From Maritimibacter sp. REDSEA-S28_B5 (GTDB lineage Bacteria; Pseudomonadota; Alphaproteobacteria; Rhodobacterales; Rhodobacteraceae): a DNA stretch of 64,000 nucleotides. A program made the position numbers and the translations under genes. Shown piece by piece: positions 35,724-44,939 of this stretch. A model generated the notes under the pieces. The model saw only the letters and a program-made list of their open reading frames with translations. It did not search any database and was not told the DNA's origin. Numbering within the stretch: position 1 is the first letter of the stretch; the number at the start of each line of letters is the position of its first letter. Location: NCBI GenBank assembly GCA_001626765.1, contig LUOO01000031.1:27235-91234 (forward strand), given 5' to 3'.

Positions 35724-37496
35724 ATGTCGTTCGACCAAATCCTCGTCCTTGCGGTGCTCGTCGCCGTTTTCATCAGCTTTTTCCGCGAGTTCTATCCGCC
35801 CGAAGTGACCGCCCTCGGCGCCTCGGCGATCCTGATTGCGACCGGGATCATCAGCACGAACGACTTCCTGAAGGTCTTTTCGAACTCCGCCCCCATCACC
35901 ATCGCGATGATGTTCATTCTCTCGGCGGCGCTCGAACGCACCGGCGTGCTCGAATGGATCGGCGAATTCCTGAAGCGTCAGGCGCGGGGATCGCTGCTCC
36001 GGTCGCTGCTTTTCATGATGGGCGGCACGGTCGCGGCCTCGGCCTTCATGAACAACACGCCGGTCGTGATCCTGCTGACCCCGATCATGATCTCGCTCGC
36101 CGGGTCGGTCGGCGTCGCGCCCTCGCGGCTGCTCATCCCGTTGTCCTTTGCTGCGATCTTCGGCGGCACGCTCACGCTGGTCGGCACCTCGACCAACATC
36201 CTGATGAGCGGCGTCGCGACCGAGGCGGGGCAGCCGCCCATTTCCATGTTCGAGATGACGTTGCCGGGCCTGATCATGGCTGCGATCGGCACCGCCTACA
36301 TGATCTTTGCCGGTCGGTTCCTGCTGCCCGACCGGGCGTCGCTGTCGTCGATCCTGGGCCAGCAACAAAAACGCCGGTTCCTCGCGCGGCTGCTCATTCC
36401 CGGTGACAGCAAATTCGTGGGCAAGACGCTGGCCGACCTGCCCTTCAACGGCAATGCCCGGGTGCTCGATGTGGTGCGCGGCGAGGTGTCACTGCGCCGG
36501 ACGATGAAGGAGGTCGTGCTGGAGCCGGGCGACCGCATCGTCATCAAGACGGACACCGGCGAAATCCTCGGCCTGCGCGAGGACGGCGCGGTCGTCTTCA
36601 ACGACATGGACGAAAGCGGGTTCGAGCCGGTGACGGCGGATCAGACCATCACGATGGAGGCCAGCGTCGGGCCCAACTCGCACCTGCGCGGCCGGCTCGT
36701 GCGCGACCTCAAGCTCCGTCGGAAATACGGTGTCTATCTCATGGCGATTCACCGGCAGGACCAGAATCTGTCCGAGGAACTGCCCGACCTGCGCCTGCAA
36801 TTCGCCGATACCCTGCTGCTCGAAGGCCCGATGGAGGGCATCCAGCGGCTGATGGAGGACGGCGGGATCGTCAACCTGACCGCCCCTGCCGACAAACCGC
36901 TGCGCCGGGGCAAGGCGCCCATCGCCATTGCCGCCATCGTCGCGGTGATGCTGCTCTCTGCCTTCGACGTGATGCCCATCGCCGGGCTGGCCGTGATCGG
37001 CGCCGTGGTCGTGATGATGACGCGCTGCGTGGATCCCGAGGATGCCTTCGAGGCCATCGACTGGCATATCCTCTTCCTCATCTTCGGGATGCTGGGCCTG
37101 TCTCAGGGGCTGGAATCCACCGGGACCGTGGCGCTCGTCGTGGAGTTCGTGGTCGCGCGGATCGAATGGATGGGGCCGCTCGCGATCCTTGCCGCCGTCT
37201 ATGTCCTGACCTCGGTGCTGACGGAAATGGTGTCCAACAACGCCGTTGCCGTGCTCGTCGGACCGCTCGCCATCGCGCTGGCGCTCCAACTGGGCTTCGA
37301 CCCCCGCCCCTTCATCATGGCGGTGATGTTCGCGGCCTCGGCCAGTTTCGCGACGCCCATCGGGTATCAGACGAACACCTTCGTCTATTCGGCGGGTGGC
37401 TACAAATTCCGCGACTTCCTGATCGTCGGCGTGCCGCTCAACATCCTGTTCGCCGTGATCGCGGTCATTGTGATCCCGATCTTTTTCCCGTTCTGA
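35724..37496 (+). CDS. SLC13-family permease with two RCK_C (TrkA-C) domains
   Basis: A 590-residue transporter of the divalent anion:Na+ symporter group. About five helices at the N terminus with the motif SAFMNNTPVVILLTP are followed by two soluble TrkA-C domains (about 210-395), then the second membrane half with MVSNNAVAVLVGPLA and ATPIGYQTNTFVYSAGGYKF. The two SNT/NNTP hairpins are the substrate and sodium sites. Members carry sulfate, dicarboxylates or other anions. It stands alone between the DgoK-like gene and the convergent modC. Confidence 0.9.
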   Translation: MSFDQILVLAVLVAVFISFFREFYPPEVTALGASAILIATGIISTNDFLKVFSNSAPITIAMMFILSAALERTGVLEWIGEFLKRQARGSLLRSLLFMMGGTVAASAFMNNTPVVILLTPIMISLAGSVGVAPSRLLIPLSFAAIFGGTLTLVGTSTNILMSGVATEAGQPPISMFEMTLPGLIMAAIGTAYMIFAGRFLLPDRASLSSILGQQQKRRFLARLLIPGDSKFVGKTLADLPFNGNARVLDVVRGEVSLRRTMKEVVLEPGDRIVIKTDTGEILGLREDGAVVFNDMDESGFEPVTADQTITMEASVGPNSHLRGRLVRDLKLRRKYGVYLMAIHRQDQNLSEELPDLRLQFADTLLLEGPMEGIQRLMEDGGIVNLTAPADKPLRRGKAPIAIAAIVAVMLLSAFDVMPIAGLAVIGAVVVMMTRCVDPEDAFEAIDWHILFLIFGMLGLSQGLESTGTVALVVEFVVARIEWMGPLAILAAVYVLTSVLTEMVSNNAVAVLVGPLAIALALQLGFDPRPFIMAVMFAASASFATPIGYQTNTFVYSAGGYKFRDFLIVGVPLNILFAVIAVIVIPIFFPF

Positions 37497-37504
37497 TCGC
37501 GGGC

Positions 37505-38569
37505 CTAGTCTCTGGCCACCGACACGGCCTTGAGCACGGCAAAGACCGGCTGGCCGGGGGCGAGGCCCAGCGCCGTGACCGACCGTCTGGTGATCCGTGC
37601 AAGCAGCAGGTTTCCCCCGGCCTCGATCTGGACGAGCGCGCCGGGGCCGGTGCCGATGCGGATGTCCCGCACCACGGCCGGAAAGGCGTTGAGCGCGGAG
37701 ATGCCCTGCGGCTTGTAGAGCGCGAGCATGACATCCTGCGCCTCGACCCGAACGCGGACCTGCGTGCCGGGGTCACGCTGAAGCTGAGGAACCAGAAGCG
37801 GCAGCGTGCCCGCAAGAAGCTCGGTCAGCCCGTCGTCATGGTGGCGCGTCACGGTGGCGTCGAGCACCGCGCCCGCCTCGGTGGGCCCGAGCGGCGTGAC
37901 CTGCGGATCGGACAGCACCTCGGTCGCCGGTCCTGCGCGCACGACACGGCCCTGATCCAGCACGACGACCGTGGTGGCCAGACGCGCGACCTCGGCGGGC
38001 GCGTGACTGACGTAAAGGATGGGGACCTGCAGCTCATCGCGGAGCCGTTCGAAGTAGGGCAGGATTTCGGCCTTGCGCTCATTGTCGAGGGCAGCGAGCG
38101 GTTCGTCGGCAAGGATCATCGCGGGGTCGGACAGGAGCGCCCGACCGATGGCAACGCGCTGCTTTTCACCGCCCGACAGCGCCGCAGGCCGACGGGCCAG
38201 AATAGACCCTATTCCAAGCATTTCGACGATCTTGTCCCGGTCAGCGCGCCGCAACGCCCGAGGCCGGAACCAGCGTCCGTAGTCGAGGTTCTGCGCCACC
38301 GTCAGATGTGGAAACAGCCGCGCGTCCTGAAACACATAGCCCAGATTGCGCTTGTGCACGGGCAGGTTCGTCTGGCCATCGAACAGAACGCGTCCCGCCA
38401 CAGATATGTGACCCTGATCCGGCTGAACAAGCCCCGCGACCGCGTTGATGACGCTGGTCTTGCCGGACCCGGAGCGACCGAAAAGCACGGTGATCCCGGG
38501 GGGCGCATCGAAGGTGACATCGAGGGCAAAGTCCCCCTGTTGCCTGCGGATGTCGACCAACAGCGTCAC
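37505..38569 (-). CDS. modC: Molybdate ABC transporter ATP-binding protein
   Basis: A 354-residue ATPase with Walker A FGRSGSGKTS, signature ALSGGEKQRVAIGRALL, Walker B ILADEPLAALD, and a C-terminal TOBE domain that binds oxyanions (about 285-350). It overlaps modB by 4 bases (ATGA) and ends the modABC operon. Confidence 0.95.
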   Translation of the reverse strand: MTLLVDIRRQQGDFALDVTFDAPPGITVLFGRSGSGKTSVINAVAGLVQPDQGHISVAGRVLFDGQTNLPVHKRNLGYVFQDARLFPHLTVAQNLDYGRWFRPRALRRADRDKIVEMLGIGSILARRPAALSGGEKQRVAIGRALLSDPAMILADEPLAALDNERKAEILPYFERLRDELQVPILYVSHAPAEVARLATTVVVLDQGRVVRAGPATEVLSDPQVTPLGPTEAGAVLDATVTRHHDDGLTELLAGTLPLLVPQLQRDPGTQVRVRVEAQDVMLALYKPQGISALNAFPAVVRDIRIGTGPGALVQIEAGGNLLLARITRRSVTALGLAPGQPVFAVLKAVSVARD

Positions 38570-39258
38570 GCGCGCATCCGTTTGGCAAGCCGGGCCGCCA
38601 GAACCTCGGACGCGATGAGCGCGGCCATGGCGATGGCGATGGACACGAGGACGAGGCGCAGCGCGGCATTCTCTCCCCCCGGCACCTGCAGGAAGGCGTA
38701 GATCGCGGACGGCAGGGTCTGCGTCCGTCCGGGGATATTGGACACGAAAGTGATCGTCGCCCCGAACTCGCCCATCGCTTTCGCGAAGGCGAGGATGCCG
38801 CCCGCGAGGATACCGGGAAGGATGAGGGGCAGCGTCACGGTGGCAAAGGCCCAGGGCCGTGAGGCACCAAGCGTGCCCGCCGCCTGTTCAAGCCGTGGAT
38901 CGACCGCCTCGATCGACAGGCGGATGGCGCGAACCATCAGCGGGAAAGCCATGACGGCAGCGGCCAGCGCCGCCCCGGTCCAGTTGAAGGCAAAGACGAT
39001 GCCCAGCTTCGCGAGCGGCCCGCCGATGGGCCCCTGCGTGCCAAAGGTCAGGAGCAGCAGGTAGCCGGTCACGACCGGCGGCAGGATGAGGGGCAAGTGG
39101 ACGAGACCATTGATCACCTGCTTGCCGGGAAAGGTCCAGCGGGCGAGCGCATAGGCGGTGAAAATACCCAGCGGCAGGGACAGAAGCGTGGCAATGGCCG
39201 ACACGCGCAGGGACAGCGCGACGGCCTGCCATTCCTCGGGTCCGAGCCAGTCCATCAT
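38566..39258 (-). CDS. modB: Molybdate ABC transporter permease
   Basis: A 230-residue inner-membrane permease with about five helices and the EAA-type loop EQAAGTLGASRPWAFATVTLP. It overlaps the end of modA; two adjacent ATG codons (39258 and 39255) are possible starts. Intact and of normal length. Confidence 0.95.
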   Translation of the reverse strand: MMDWLGPEEWQAVALSLRVSAIATLLSLPLGIFTAYALARWTFPGKQVINGLVHLPLILPPVVTGYLLLLTFGTQGPIGGPLAKLGIVFAFNWTGAALAAAVMAFPLMVRAIRLSIEAVDPRLEQAAGTLGASRPWAFATVTLPLILPGILAGGILAFAKAMGEFGATITFVSNIPGRTQTLPSAIYAFLQVPGGENAALRLVLVSIAIAMAALIASEVLAARLAKRMRA

Positions 39259-40013
39259 TCAAGGATCACCGTGAACCCCTGCGCCTCGAACGCCGCGCGC
39301 GCCCCGGGTCCGGTAAGGAAGGACAAGAATTCGTCGGTGACCGGGTTATCGGACGACGCGAGCGCCGCAGCGGGATAGACGATGGGCGGGTGGCTCTGGA
39401 CCGGGAAGGTGCCGATGACGGTCACGGCGGGCTCTGCGGTCGCGTCGGTCTGGTAGACGATGCCCAAGGGCGCCTCGCCCGTCGCCACGAGGGCGATCGC
39501 GGCGCGCACGTTGTCGGCCTGCGCCACGCGCGCCTCGACCGAGGACCAGAGGCCAAGCGTTTCGAGCGCGGCCTTGCCGTATTGGCCCGCCGGCACCGAG
39601 GATACGAGCGCCATGGCGAGGAACCCCTCGCCCAGAATCCCGGCCAGATCGAGCGTCTGGTCGATCACCACGGGTTCCATCGCGTCACGCGCCACCAGAA
39701 CGATCTCGTTCCCGAGGAGGTCGATCCGGCTGTCCGGGTCGATGAGACCTTGATCGGCCACGGCGTCCATCCATTGCGTGCTGGCCGACACAAAGACATC
39801 CGCCGGAATACCCTGCTCGATCTGCCGTGCGAGCGCCGAGGACCCGGAATAGCTCGCTGTGACCGTATGTCCGGTCGCGGTCTGAAAACCCGCTGCCACC
39901 TCATCCAGCGCCGTCTTGAGCGACGCGGCGGCAAGGACCGTGATCTCGCCCGCCGTGAGCGCGACGGGGGTGAAGGTCACGGACAGGACGAGGGCAAGCG
40001 AGAGGGGGCGCAT
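39255..40013 (-). CDS. modA: Molybdate-binding periplasmic protein
   Basis: A 252-residue periplasmic protein with a signal peptide ending VALTAGE. ModA hallmarks are LAAASLKTALDEVA, the YSGSSALARQIEQGIPADVF oxyanion site, and TGEAPLGIVYQTDA. The ATG at 40013 was chosen because the signal peptide begins there. A Mo-box lies 18 bases upstream. Confidence 0.95.
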   Translation of the reverse strand: MRPLSLALVLSVTFTPVALTAGEITVLAAASLKTALDEVAAGFQTATGHTVTASYSGSSALARQIEQGIPADVFVSASTQWMDAVADQGLIDPDSRIDLLGNEIVLVARDAMEPVVIDQTLDLAGILGEGFLAMALVSSVPAGQYGKAALETLGLWSSVEARVAQADNVRAAIALVATGEAPLGIVYQTDATAEPAVTVIGTFPVQSHPPIVYPAAALASSDNPVTDEFLSFLTGPGARAAFEAQGFTVILE

Positions 40014-40030
40014 GGCGGGCTCCAAAGTGT

Positions 40031-40048
40031 TATGTTCGATGAAACATA
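40031..40048. promoter_or_regulatory. Mo-box (ModE-type operator) before modA
   Basis: A perfect inverted repeat TATGTT-N6-AACATA lies in the 64-base gap between the ModE-like gene and modA. The layout matches ModE/MopB Mo-boxes of alphaproteobacteria, so modABC is probably repressed by molybdate-bound ModE. Confidence 0.72.
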
Positions 40049-40077
40049 TCGCAGGAGCCGCGCTCCTTTTGCAATCG

Positions 40078-40458
40078 TTATTTCCCGCGAACCATATCCG
40101 ACAAAAGTCTCTCCATCGCCGCGATGTCCTCGCCCCCCTGCGTCAGCGCGGCCGCCTCGAGCGCGCGGTAATGGGACAGAACCGCCTCGCCCGTCTCGGT
40201 CAGGCGTGCCCCGCCGCCCTTGGGCCCGCCCCGGCTGCTTTCGACGACAGGCGCATGAAACATGGCGTTCATCACCTCGACCAGCGACCAGGCGCGTTTG
40301 TAACTCATCCCCATGGCCCGGCCCGCCGCCGAAATAGAGCCTGTTTCGCGGATATGTTCGAGCAAATCGGCCTTCCCCGGCCCCATCATCTCGCCCGGCG
40401 CAAAATAAAGCCGCAGGCGGAGTCTCGGAAAGGTCGGGTCTTGCGTCATGTCAGTCAT
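40078..40458 (-). CDS. ModE-like regulator, HTH domain only
   Basis: A 126-residue LysR-like winged-helix protein (TGSISAAGRAMGMSYKRAWSLVEVMN) of the ModE N-terminal family. The molybdate-binding TOBE domains of full ModE are absent, so sensing may rely on another protein or a different signal. It lies immediately upstream of modABC on the same strand. ATG codons at 40458 and 40449 are both possible. Confidence 0.85.
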   Translation of the reverse strand: MTDMTQDPTFPRLRLRLYFAPGEMMGPGKADLLEHIRETGSISAAGRAMGMSYKRAWSLVEVMNAMFHAPVVESSRGGPKGGGARLTETGEAVLSHYRALEAAALTQGGEDIAAMERLLSDMVRGK

Positions 40459-40550
40459 GATGCGAGGTGACACCGACCGCCTGTCTTTGGCAAGCACTTG
40501 AACCATGCGCCGCCTTGGTGCGTTGTTGGCCGAACCAGTCCGGGACAGAC

Positions 40551-41339
40551 ATGAACATCAAGCACCTGATCGCCGCCCTAACCGAACGGATCGAAGCTGC
40601 AACGCTCGTCGTGCTCATGCTGATCGGTGGGGCGCTCTGGGCCTTTGGCGCGCTGGCCGCCGAGATGCTGGAGGGCGATCTTCACGCCTTTGACGAAGGC
40701 GTGCTGCTCGCCCTGCGGGAGCCGGGGGATCTGAACAACCCCATCGGCGGCACCGAGCTTGAAACCGCGATGCGTGATCTGACGGCATTGGGCGGGATCA
40801 CCGTGCAGGTGTTGCTCGCCGTCTTCGTGTTCACCTTCCTCCTTCTGCGCGGGCGCAAGGGATCGGCGGCGCTCCTCGCCGCTGCCGTAATCGGCGGACA
40901 GCTCCTGTCGCATTTCTTCAAAGGATTCTTCGACCGTCCACGTCCCGACCTCGTGCCACACGGCGTGGATGTGGCCACCGCATCCTTCCCATCGGGTCAC
41001 TCGATGATGGCCGCGGTCACATATCTGACCCTCGCCGTGCTGCTTGCAAGGGTCGAGGATCGGGTCAGGCTGCGGGTGTTCTTTATTTTGGTCGCAGCGG
41101 TTCTGGCGGGGGTGGTCGGGGTGAGCCGGGTCTATCTCGGCGTTCATTGGCCATCCGACGTGCTGGCAGGCTGGACGCTTGGCGCGGCATGGGCGCTTGC
41201 CGTGTCGCTGGTGGCAAGGCTCCTCGCCAAGCGCGGGCAGATCGACCCCGACAAGCCCGCGCGCGGCAGGTCTCTAGCGTCCGGACAGCTCGTCGAAGAG
41301 ACGAGTCAGCAAGAGCGCGGTGCCGCCCAGCAGCAGTGA
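40551..41339 (+). CDS. PAP2-family membrane phosphatase
   Basis: A 262-residue integral membrane phosphatase with all three PAP2 motifs: KGFFDRPRPD, FPSGHSMM and SRVYLGVHWPSDVLAG. Members dephosphorylate phosphatidate, undecaprenyl pyrophosphate or similar lipids. The start is the ATG of MNIKHLIAAL. The last 22 codons overlap a small opposite-strand ORF. Confidence 0.9.
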   Translation: MNIKHLIAALTERIEAATLVVLMLIGGALWAFGALAAEMLEGDLHAFDEGVLLALREPGDLNNPIGGTELETAMRDLTALGGITVQVLLAVFVFTFLLLRGRKGSAALLAAAVIGGQLLSHFFKGFFDRPRPDLVPHGVDVATASFPSGHSMMAAVTYLTLAVLLARVEDRVRLRVFFILVAAVLAGVVGVSRVYLGVHWPSDVLAGWTLGAAWALAVSLVARLLAKRGQIDPDKPARGRSLASGQLVEETSQQERGAAQQQ

Positions 41340-41436
41340 TCGGCCGATGGAATCGGTTACGTTCGAGGGCGCGAAAGCCCCGACGCTGTCGCGCCCGGCA
41401 CGCGCCCCGCGGCGCCTGCGCCCCCCATCGGGCCAT
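41274..41436 (-). CDS. Possible small membrane protein with a frameshift in a G run
   Basis: An ATG at 41436 has a very good ribosome site (AAAGGAG). In frame it soon becomes Arg-rich text, but if the GGGGGG run near 41424 had one base fewer, the product would be about 53 residues: a basic start followed by TDSIGRSLLLGGTALLLTRL, a plausible single membrane helix, ending at TAG 41274. The 3' part overlaps the PAP2 gene. Not recognised; weakly supported. Confidence 0.3.
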
Positions 41437-41504
41437 GTCGATCTCCTTTGAGACCTCAACACCCTTGCACCCGCAACCGTTCCCGGCCCATTTGCCCGAC
41501 TGCG

Positions 41505-42599
41505 TCAGAAGCTCTGCGACAGGCCCAGCGAAATCAGGTTCTCGCTGTCCCCTGCCCGCAGGCGCACAGGTTTGGCCACCGAGAGGTTGATCGTGCCGAC
41601 CTGCGTTTCCCAGTAGAAGGTCGCGCCCACGGCAGCGTTAAGGAAGAAGCTGTCGTCGATCACGCCCGAGGCCCCGACCGGCGCCCCGTCGAGCCGCCAG
41701 ACCGAGGCCACATCGACAAAGGCGCCAAGCGCGGTATTGGCAAAGACCGGGCGGCGCACCTCGACCGACCCGAGAAGGTAGTTGGTGCCGCCCAGCGCCG
41801 TGTCGACCGCGCCCGCCTTGTCCCGAGGGCCGATCCCCGCGATGCCGAAGCCACGCGGCGCGGCGCCGCCAAGGAACGCCCGGTCATAGACCGAGACGGA
41901 TTGTCCGCCGAGCCCGCGGATCAGCCCCGCCTCCCCCGAAACGGCCAGACTGAACTGTTCGAAGATCGGCTGGACCGTGCGGGCCGAGACCTCGCCCGAG
42001 ACGAAATGCCGGGTGCCGAGGGGCGCGAGCCGAACCGTCGCTTCGACACCCGTTCCGGTCTGGGACAGGCCCGCGCCGGTATAGGTGTCCCAGCCCGCCC
42101 CGACGACCGCCCCGGCGGTCCAGCTGAAGCCCTTTTCGGCCGAAACGATGGGCGAGGCATTGGGGTTGAAGGACGACACCTTGTTCACCCGGGCAAAGCC
42201 GCCAAAACTCACGTCGATCAAGCCCAGCGAACCGCCGATGCCGATGTTGGCCTCGCCGACCTGACCGGAATAGGGGTCGTCGGACCAGTCCGAGGCGCGG
42301 TGATCGAGGCCGACAAAGAACTCGGGCGACATGAGAAAGCCCAGCGCGCCAAGCTCGGTCGCATAGCCCAGCGACAGCGCCGTGTCGTAGCCCTTGCGGC
42401 CCTTGCGAAGCTCGCCCGACACGTCGAGGCCGCTGCCAAGGAAGTCACTCACATGGACACCCGCCGTGCCGATGGGCCCGTAGAGCGACGACCAGCCCGC
42501 CCCCAATGTCACCTGGCCCTGGTTCGGGGTCGATTGCGCGTTTGCGGTCCCGGCGGCGAGGGCAAGCACGCCGGCAGCAGCGAGGGCGAGGGTCTTCAT
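41505..42599 (-). CDS. Omp85-superfamily outer-membrane barrel without POTRA domains
   Basis: A 364-residue exported protein (signal peptide ending ANA-QS) that is beta-strand rich throughout and ends in phenylalanine (SLGLSQSF), as outer-membrane barrels do. Residues 240-260 (FLGGAAPRGFGIAGIGPRD) match the conserved loop-6 RGF region of BamA/TamA proteins, and GGTNYLLGSVEVRRP matches the next strand. There is no room for POTRA domains. It is the last gene of the 20-kb giant-protein operon and overlaps the adaptor gene by 4 bases, so it probably helps insert or display the exported protein. Confidence 0.8.
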   Translation of the reverse strand: MKTLALAAAGVLALAAGTANAQSTPNQGQVTLGAGWSSLYGPIGTAGVHVSDFLGSGLDVSGELRKGRKGYDTALSLGYATELGALGFLMSPEFFVGLDHRASDWSDDPYSGQVGEANIGIGGSLGLIDVSFGGFARVNKVSSFNPNASPIVSAEKGFSWTAGAVVGAGWDTYTGAGLSQTGTGVEATVRLAPLGTRHFVSGEVSARTVQPIFEQFSLAVSGEAGLIRGLGGQSVSVYDRAFLGGAAPRGFGIAGIGPRDKAGAVDTALGGTNYLLGSVEVRRPVFANTALGAFVDVASVWRLDGAPVGASGVIDDSFFLNAAVGATFYWETQVGTINLSVAKPVRLRAGDSENLISLGLSQSF

Positions 42600-43444
42600 G
42601 GGTTTTCCTTTCGGACGGGCGATGTCAGGACACAGTCGAGACCGGGCAGAACGGTCGGGTCGGACAGCGTGAAAAAGATCGAGATGGTGCGCGACGAGAT
42701 GTCGGCCATGGCCGAGGCATAGTCGAGCGTGACGGCATGTTCGATCCCGGCGATGCGCACGGTGGGCGCGTCGGCCTCGAGGACCGAGGGGACGAGTGCG
42801 GTGGGCACATAGGCCTCGATCCTGAGCGGCTCGGTGACCGACAGGGTCGCGATGGGCTGGTTGGGACCGGGAGCCTCTCCGGGGTCGATGACGCCTTCGG
42901 CCACGATGCCGTCCACCGGGGCATGGACCTCGGCGCGGGCCAGCGCGACACGGGCGCGATCAAGCTCCAGCCCGGCGCGCACAAGGTCGGCTTCGGCGCG
43001 GGCAACCTCGCCCAGCGCCGTGTCGCGTTCGAGCCGGGCGGCATCCACGTCGGCTTGTGAAACGGCACGGCGTTCAAGCGCCTGCTCAAGCCGCCCGACC
43101 TTGGTCTCCAGCGCCGCGACGCGGGTCCGGGCGAGGTCGAGCGCGGACCGGTCGGTGGCGCGCGCCTCGGCCAGCGCCTCTTCCGCGCGGCCAAGCGAAG
43201 TGTCGAAGATGGCAACGAGGTCCCCGGCATGGACCTTTTGCCCCGGACGCACCTCGACACGTTCGATGATCCCGTCCATCGGCGCGGCCAGCGTCACGAT
43301 CCGGCTGGGCCGGACTGCGCAGGGAATGCCCTCCGCCCCCGCAGCGGCCCCTGGCCATCCGGGCGGCGGGCTGGGCACCTGCGCAAGCGCCGGGCCAGCC
43401 ACGAGGCTGGCGAGGACCATGGCCTTAGCGGAGCGCATTGGCAT
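42596..43444 (-). CDS. Periplasmic HlyD/RND-type adaptor protein
   Basis: A 282-residue protein with a signal peptide (MRSAKAMVLASLVAGPALAQ), the lipoyl-like half-motifs APMDGIIERVEVRPGQKV and VHAPVDGIVAEGVI around a coiled-coil hairpin (about 90-165, rich in Ala/Arg/Glu), and a beta-barrel domain after it. It has no other membrane segment, so it is a periplasmic adaptor for the TolC-like protein encoded just before it. It overlaps that gene by 20 bases; an ATG at 43438 is an alternative start. Confidence 0.85.
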   Translation of the reverse strand: MPMRSAKAMVLASLVAGPALAQVPSPPPGWPGAAAGAEGIPCAVRPSRIVTLAAPMDGIIERVEVRPGQKVHAGDLVAIFDTSLGRAEEALAEARATDRSALDLARTRVAALETKVGRLEQALERRAVSQADVDAARLERDTALGEVARAEADLVRAGLELDRARVALARAEVHAPVDGIVAEGVIDPGEAPGPNQPIATLSVTEPLRIEAYVPTALVPSVLEADAPTVRIAGIEHAVTLDYASAMADISSRTISIFFTLSDPTVLPGLDCVLTSPVRKENP

Positions 43445-44909
43445 TGAGCGCGCCGGTCAGATACTGAAGCTCGGTCCAGGCCCGCAGGTATTCGACGCGC
43501 TGCACCTCGGCCTGCGCCTGGAGCTGGCTTGCGAGCCGCTGGCGCGCGGCCAGCACGAGGTCGTTGGACTGGCCCGATGCCACCAGATCGCGTTCGGCCT
43601 GCACGTTGCCCTGCGCGGCGCGGTAGGCCTGCGACAACTGGCCCGAAGCGGACGACAATTGCTTCATCCGTTCGAGGGTCATGGCGATCCGGGTTTCCAG
43701 CTCACGCTTGGTCGCATGGTAATCGAGCACCGCCGTGCGCAGATCGACGTTGGCATCCAGCGTGCGCAGACCGTTGCCGCCAGCGTTGAAGATCGGGATC
43801 GTGATCTTGACGCCCGCCATCATCTCTTGCGTGCGCGACCCGCCGCCGAACCGGCTGCCTCCGCGATATTCCCGCTCGATGGACGCAAAGGCGTCGATCA
43901 CCGGGCCGAAATCGGCGGCCATCGCCCCCTTGCGGGCCAGGTCGGCCTCGACCACCGACATGGCGATGGCGAGGATCTCGGGGTTGTTCTGTTCGGCCGC
44001 CGCGATGGCCTGCGCAACCGAGGTGCGCCCCTCGGTCCCGGCGATCCCGCCGGGGGCCGTGGCCGTTCCGACTCCGGAAATCGCGGTTCCGGTCAGATGC
44101 GACAACCGACCCAGAAGCTGCGCATAGTTCGCGGCCTCGAGCGCATAGTCGCTCTGCACCTGCCCCTGTTCGGACAGAAGCGCCCGGCGCGCGCTGTCGC
44201 TCGACAGCCCGGAGTCGGTCAGCCCCAGTTCGGTCTGCGCCTGCCGCCCAAGGCTCGCGCCGCGGGTCTGGTATTCCTGCATCCGCATCCGCGAGGCGGC
44301 GGCGGCGAGATAGGTGTCGACCGTGTCGAAAAGCGCCTTCTGCACGGCGGCGATATACTGAACCTCGGCAATCGTGCGGGCGGTCGTCGCGGTGCGGATC
44401 GCGAAGATGCGCGAGACGTTGACGAGCGGCTGGGTCACGGTGGCACCAAAGGTCGTCACGCCGTATTTCGCAGTGCCGAGCTGGAACACCGCGTTGTCCG
44501 ACGAGATAACGCGGGAACGCACGAAGGTCCGGCTCGCGGTGGCCGACACCTGCGGCAGGTAGCCGAAGATCGCGTTCAGCCGTTCCGCATCGGCCCGGTT
44601 GATGTTCTGCGCGGCGCGCCCGATGTCGGTGTTGCGATCGAGCGTGTTCTGCAGAAGTTGCGGCAGCGCGGCATTGGCCGGGTTGTCCACGGCGCTTTGC
44701 CCGAAGGCCGCGTTCACATCGGCAATCGAATTCGCGCGGGCGATGGTCGCGTCGAAACGGGCCTGGTCCTTGGCGCGCGTGTCGGCGTCGATCCCTTGGG
44801 TCCGCAGTTGTTCGAGCCGCTCGGGCGTCGCCTTGTTCGTCGTTCCGTCACAGGCGGCGAGGCCGAGCGAAGCGGTCAACGCGAGTGCGAAGGTGGTCTT
44901 GATCGTCAT
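43425..44909 (-). CDS. TolC-family outer-membrane lipoprotein
   Basis: A 494-residue outer-membrane efflux-type protein. The signal peptide ends in a lipobox (LGLAAC, lipidation at C20). Long helical, Gln/Ala-rich stretches repeat twice, as in the duplicated TolC fold. It is located between the M50-HlyD gene and the adaptor gene. In the operon it would form the outer-membrane duct for the giant protein or for a cofactor. Confidence 0.88.
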   Translation of the reverse strand: MTIKTTFALALTASLGLAACDGTTNKATPERLEQLRTQGIDADTRAKDQARFDATIARANSIADVNAAFGQSAVDNPANAALPQLLQNTLDRNTDIGRAAQNINRADAERLNAIFGYLPQVSATASRTFVRSRVISSDNAVFQLGTAKYGVTTFGATVTQPLVNVSRIFAIRTATTARTIAEVQYIAAVQKALFDTVDTYLAAAASRMRMQEYQTRGASLGRQAQTELGLTDSGLSSDSARRALLSEQGQVQSDYALEAANYAQLLGRLSHLTGTAISGVGTATAPGGIAGTEGRTSVAQAIAAAEQNNPEILAIAMSVVEADLARKGAMAADFGPVIDAFASIEREYRGGSRFGGGSRTQEMMAGVKITIPIFNAGGNGLRTLDANVDLRTAVLDYHATKRELETRIAMTLERMKQLSSASGQLSQAYRAAQGNVQAERDLVASGQSNDLVLAARQRLASQLQAQAEVQRVEYLRAWTELQYLTGALNANALR

Positions 44910-44939
44910 GTCACTGTCCGTTTCTTCCCTTGGGGGCGT

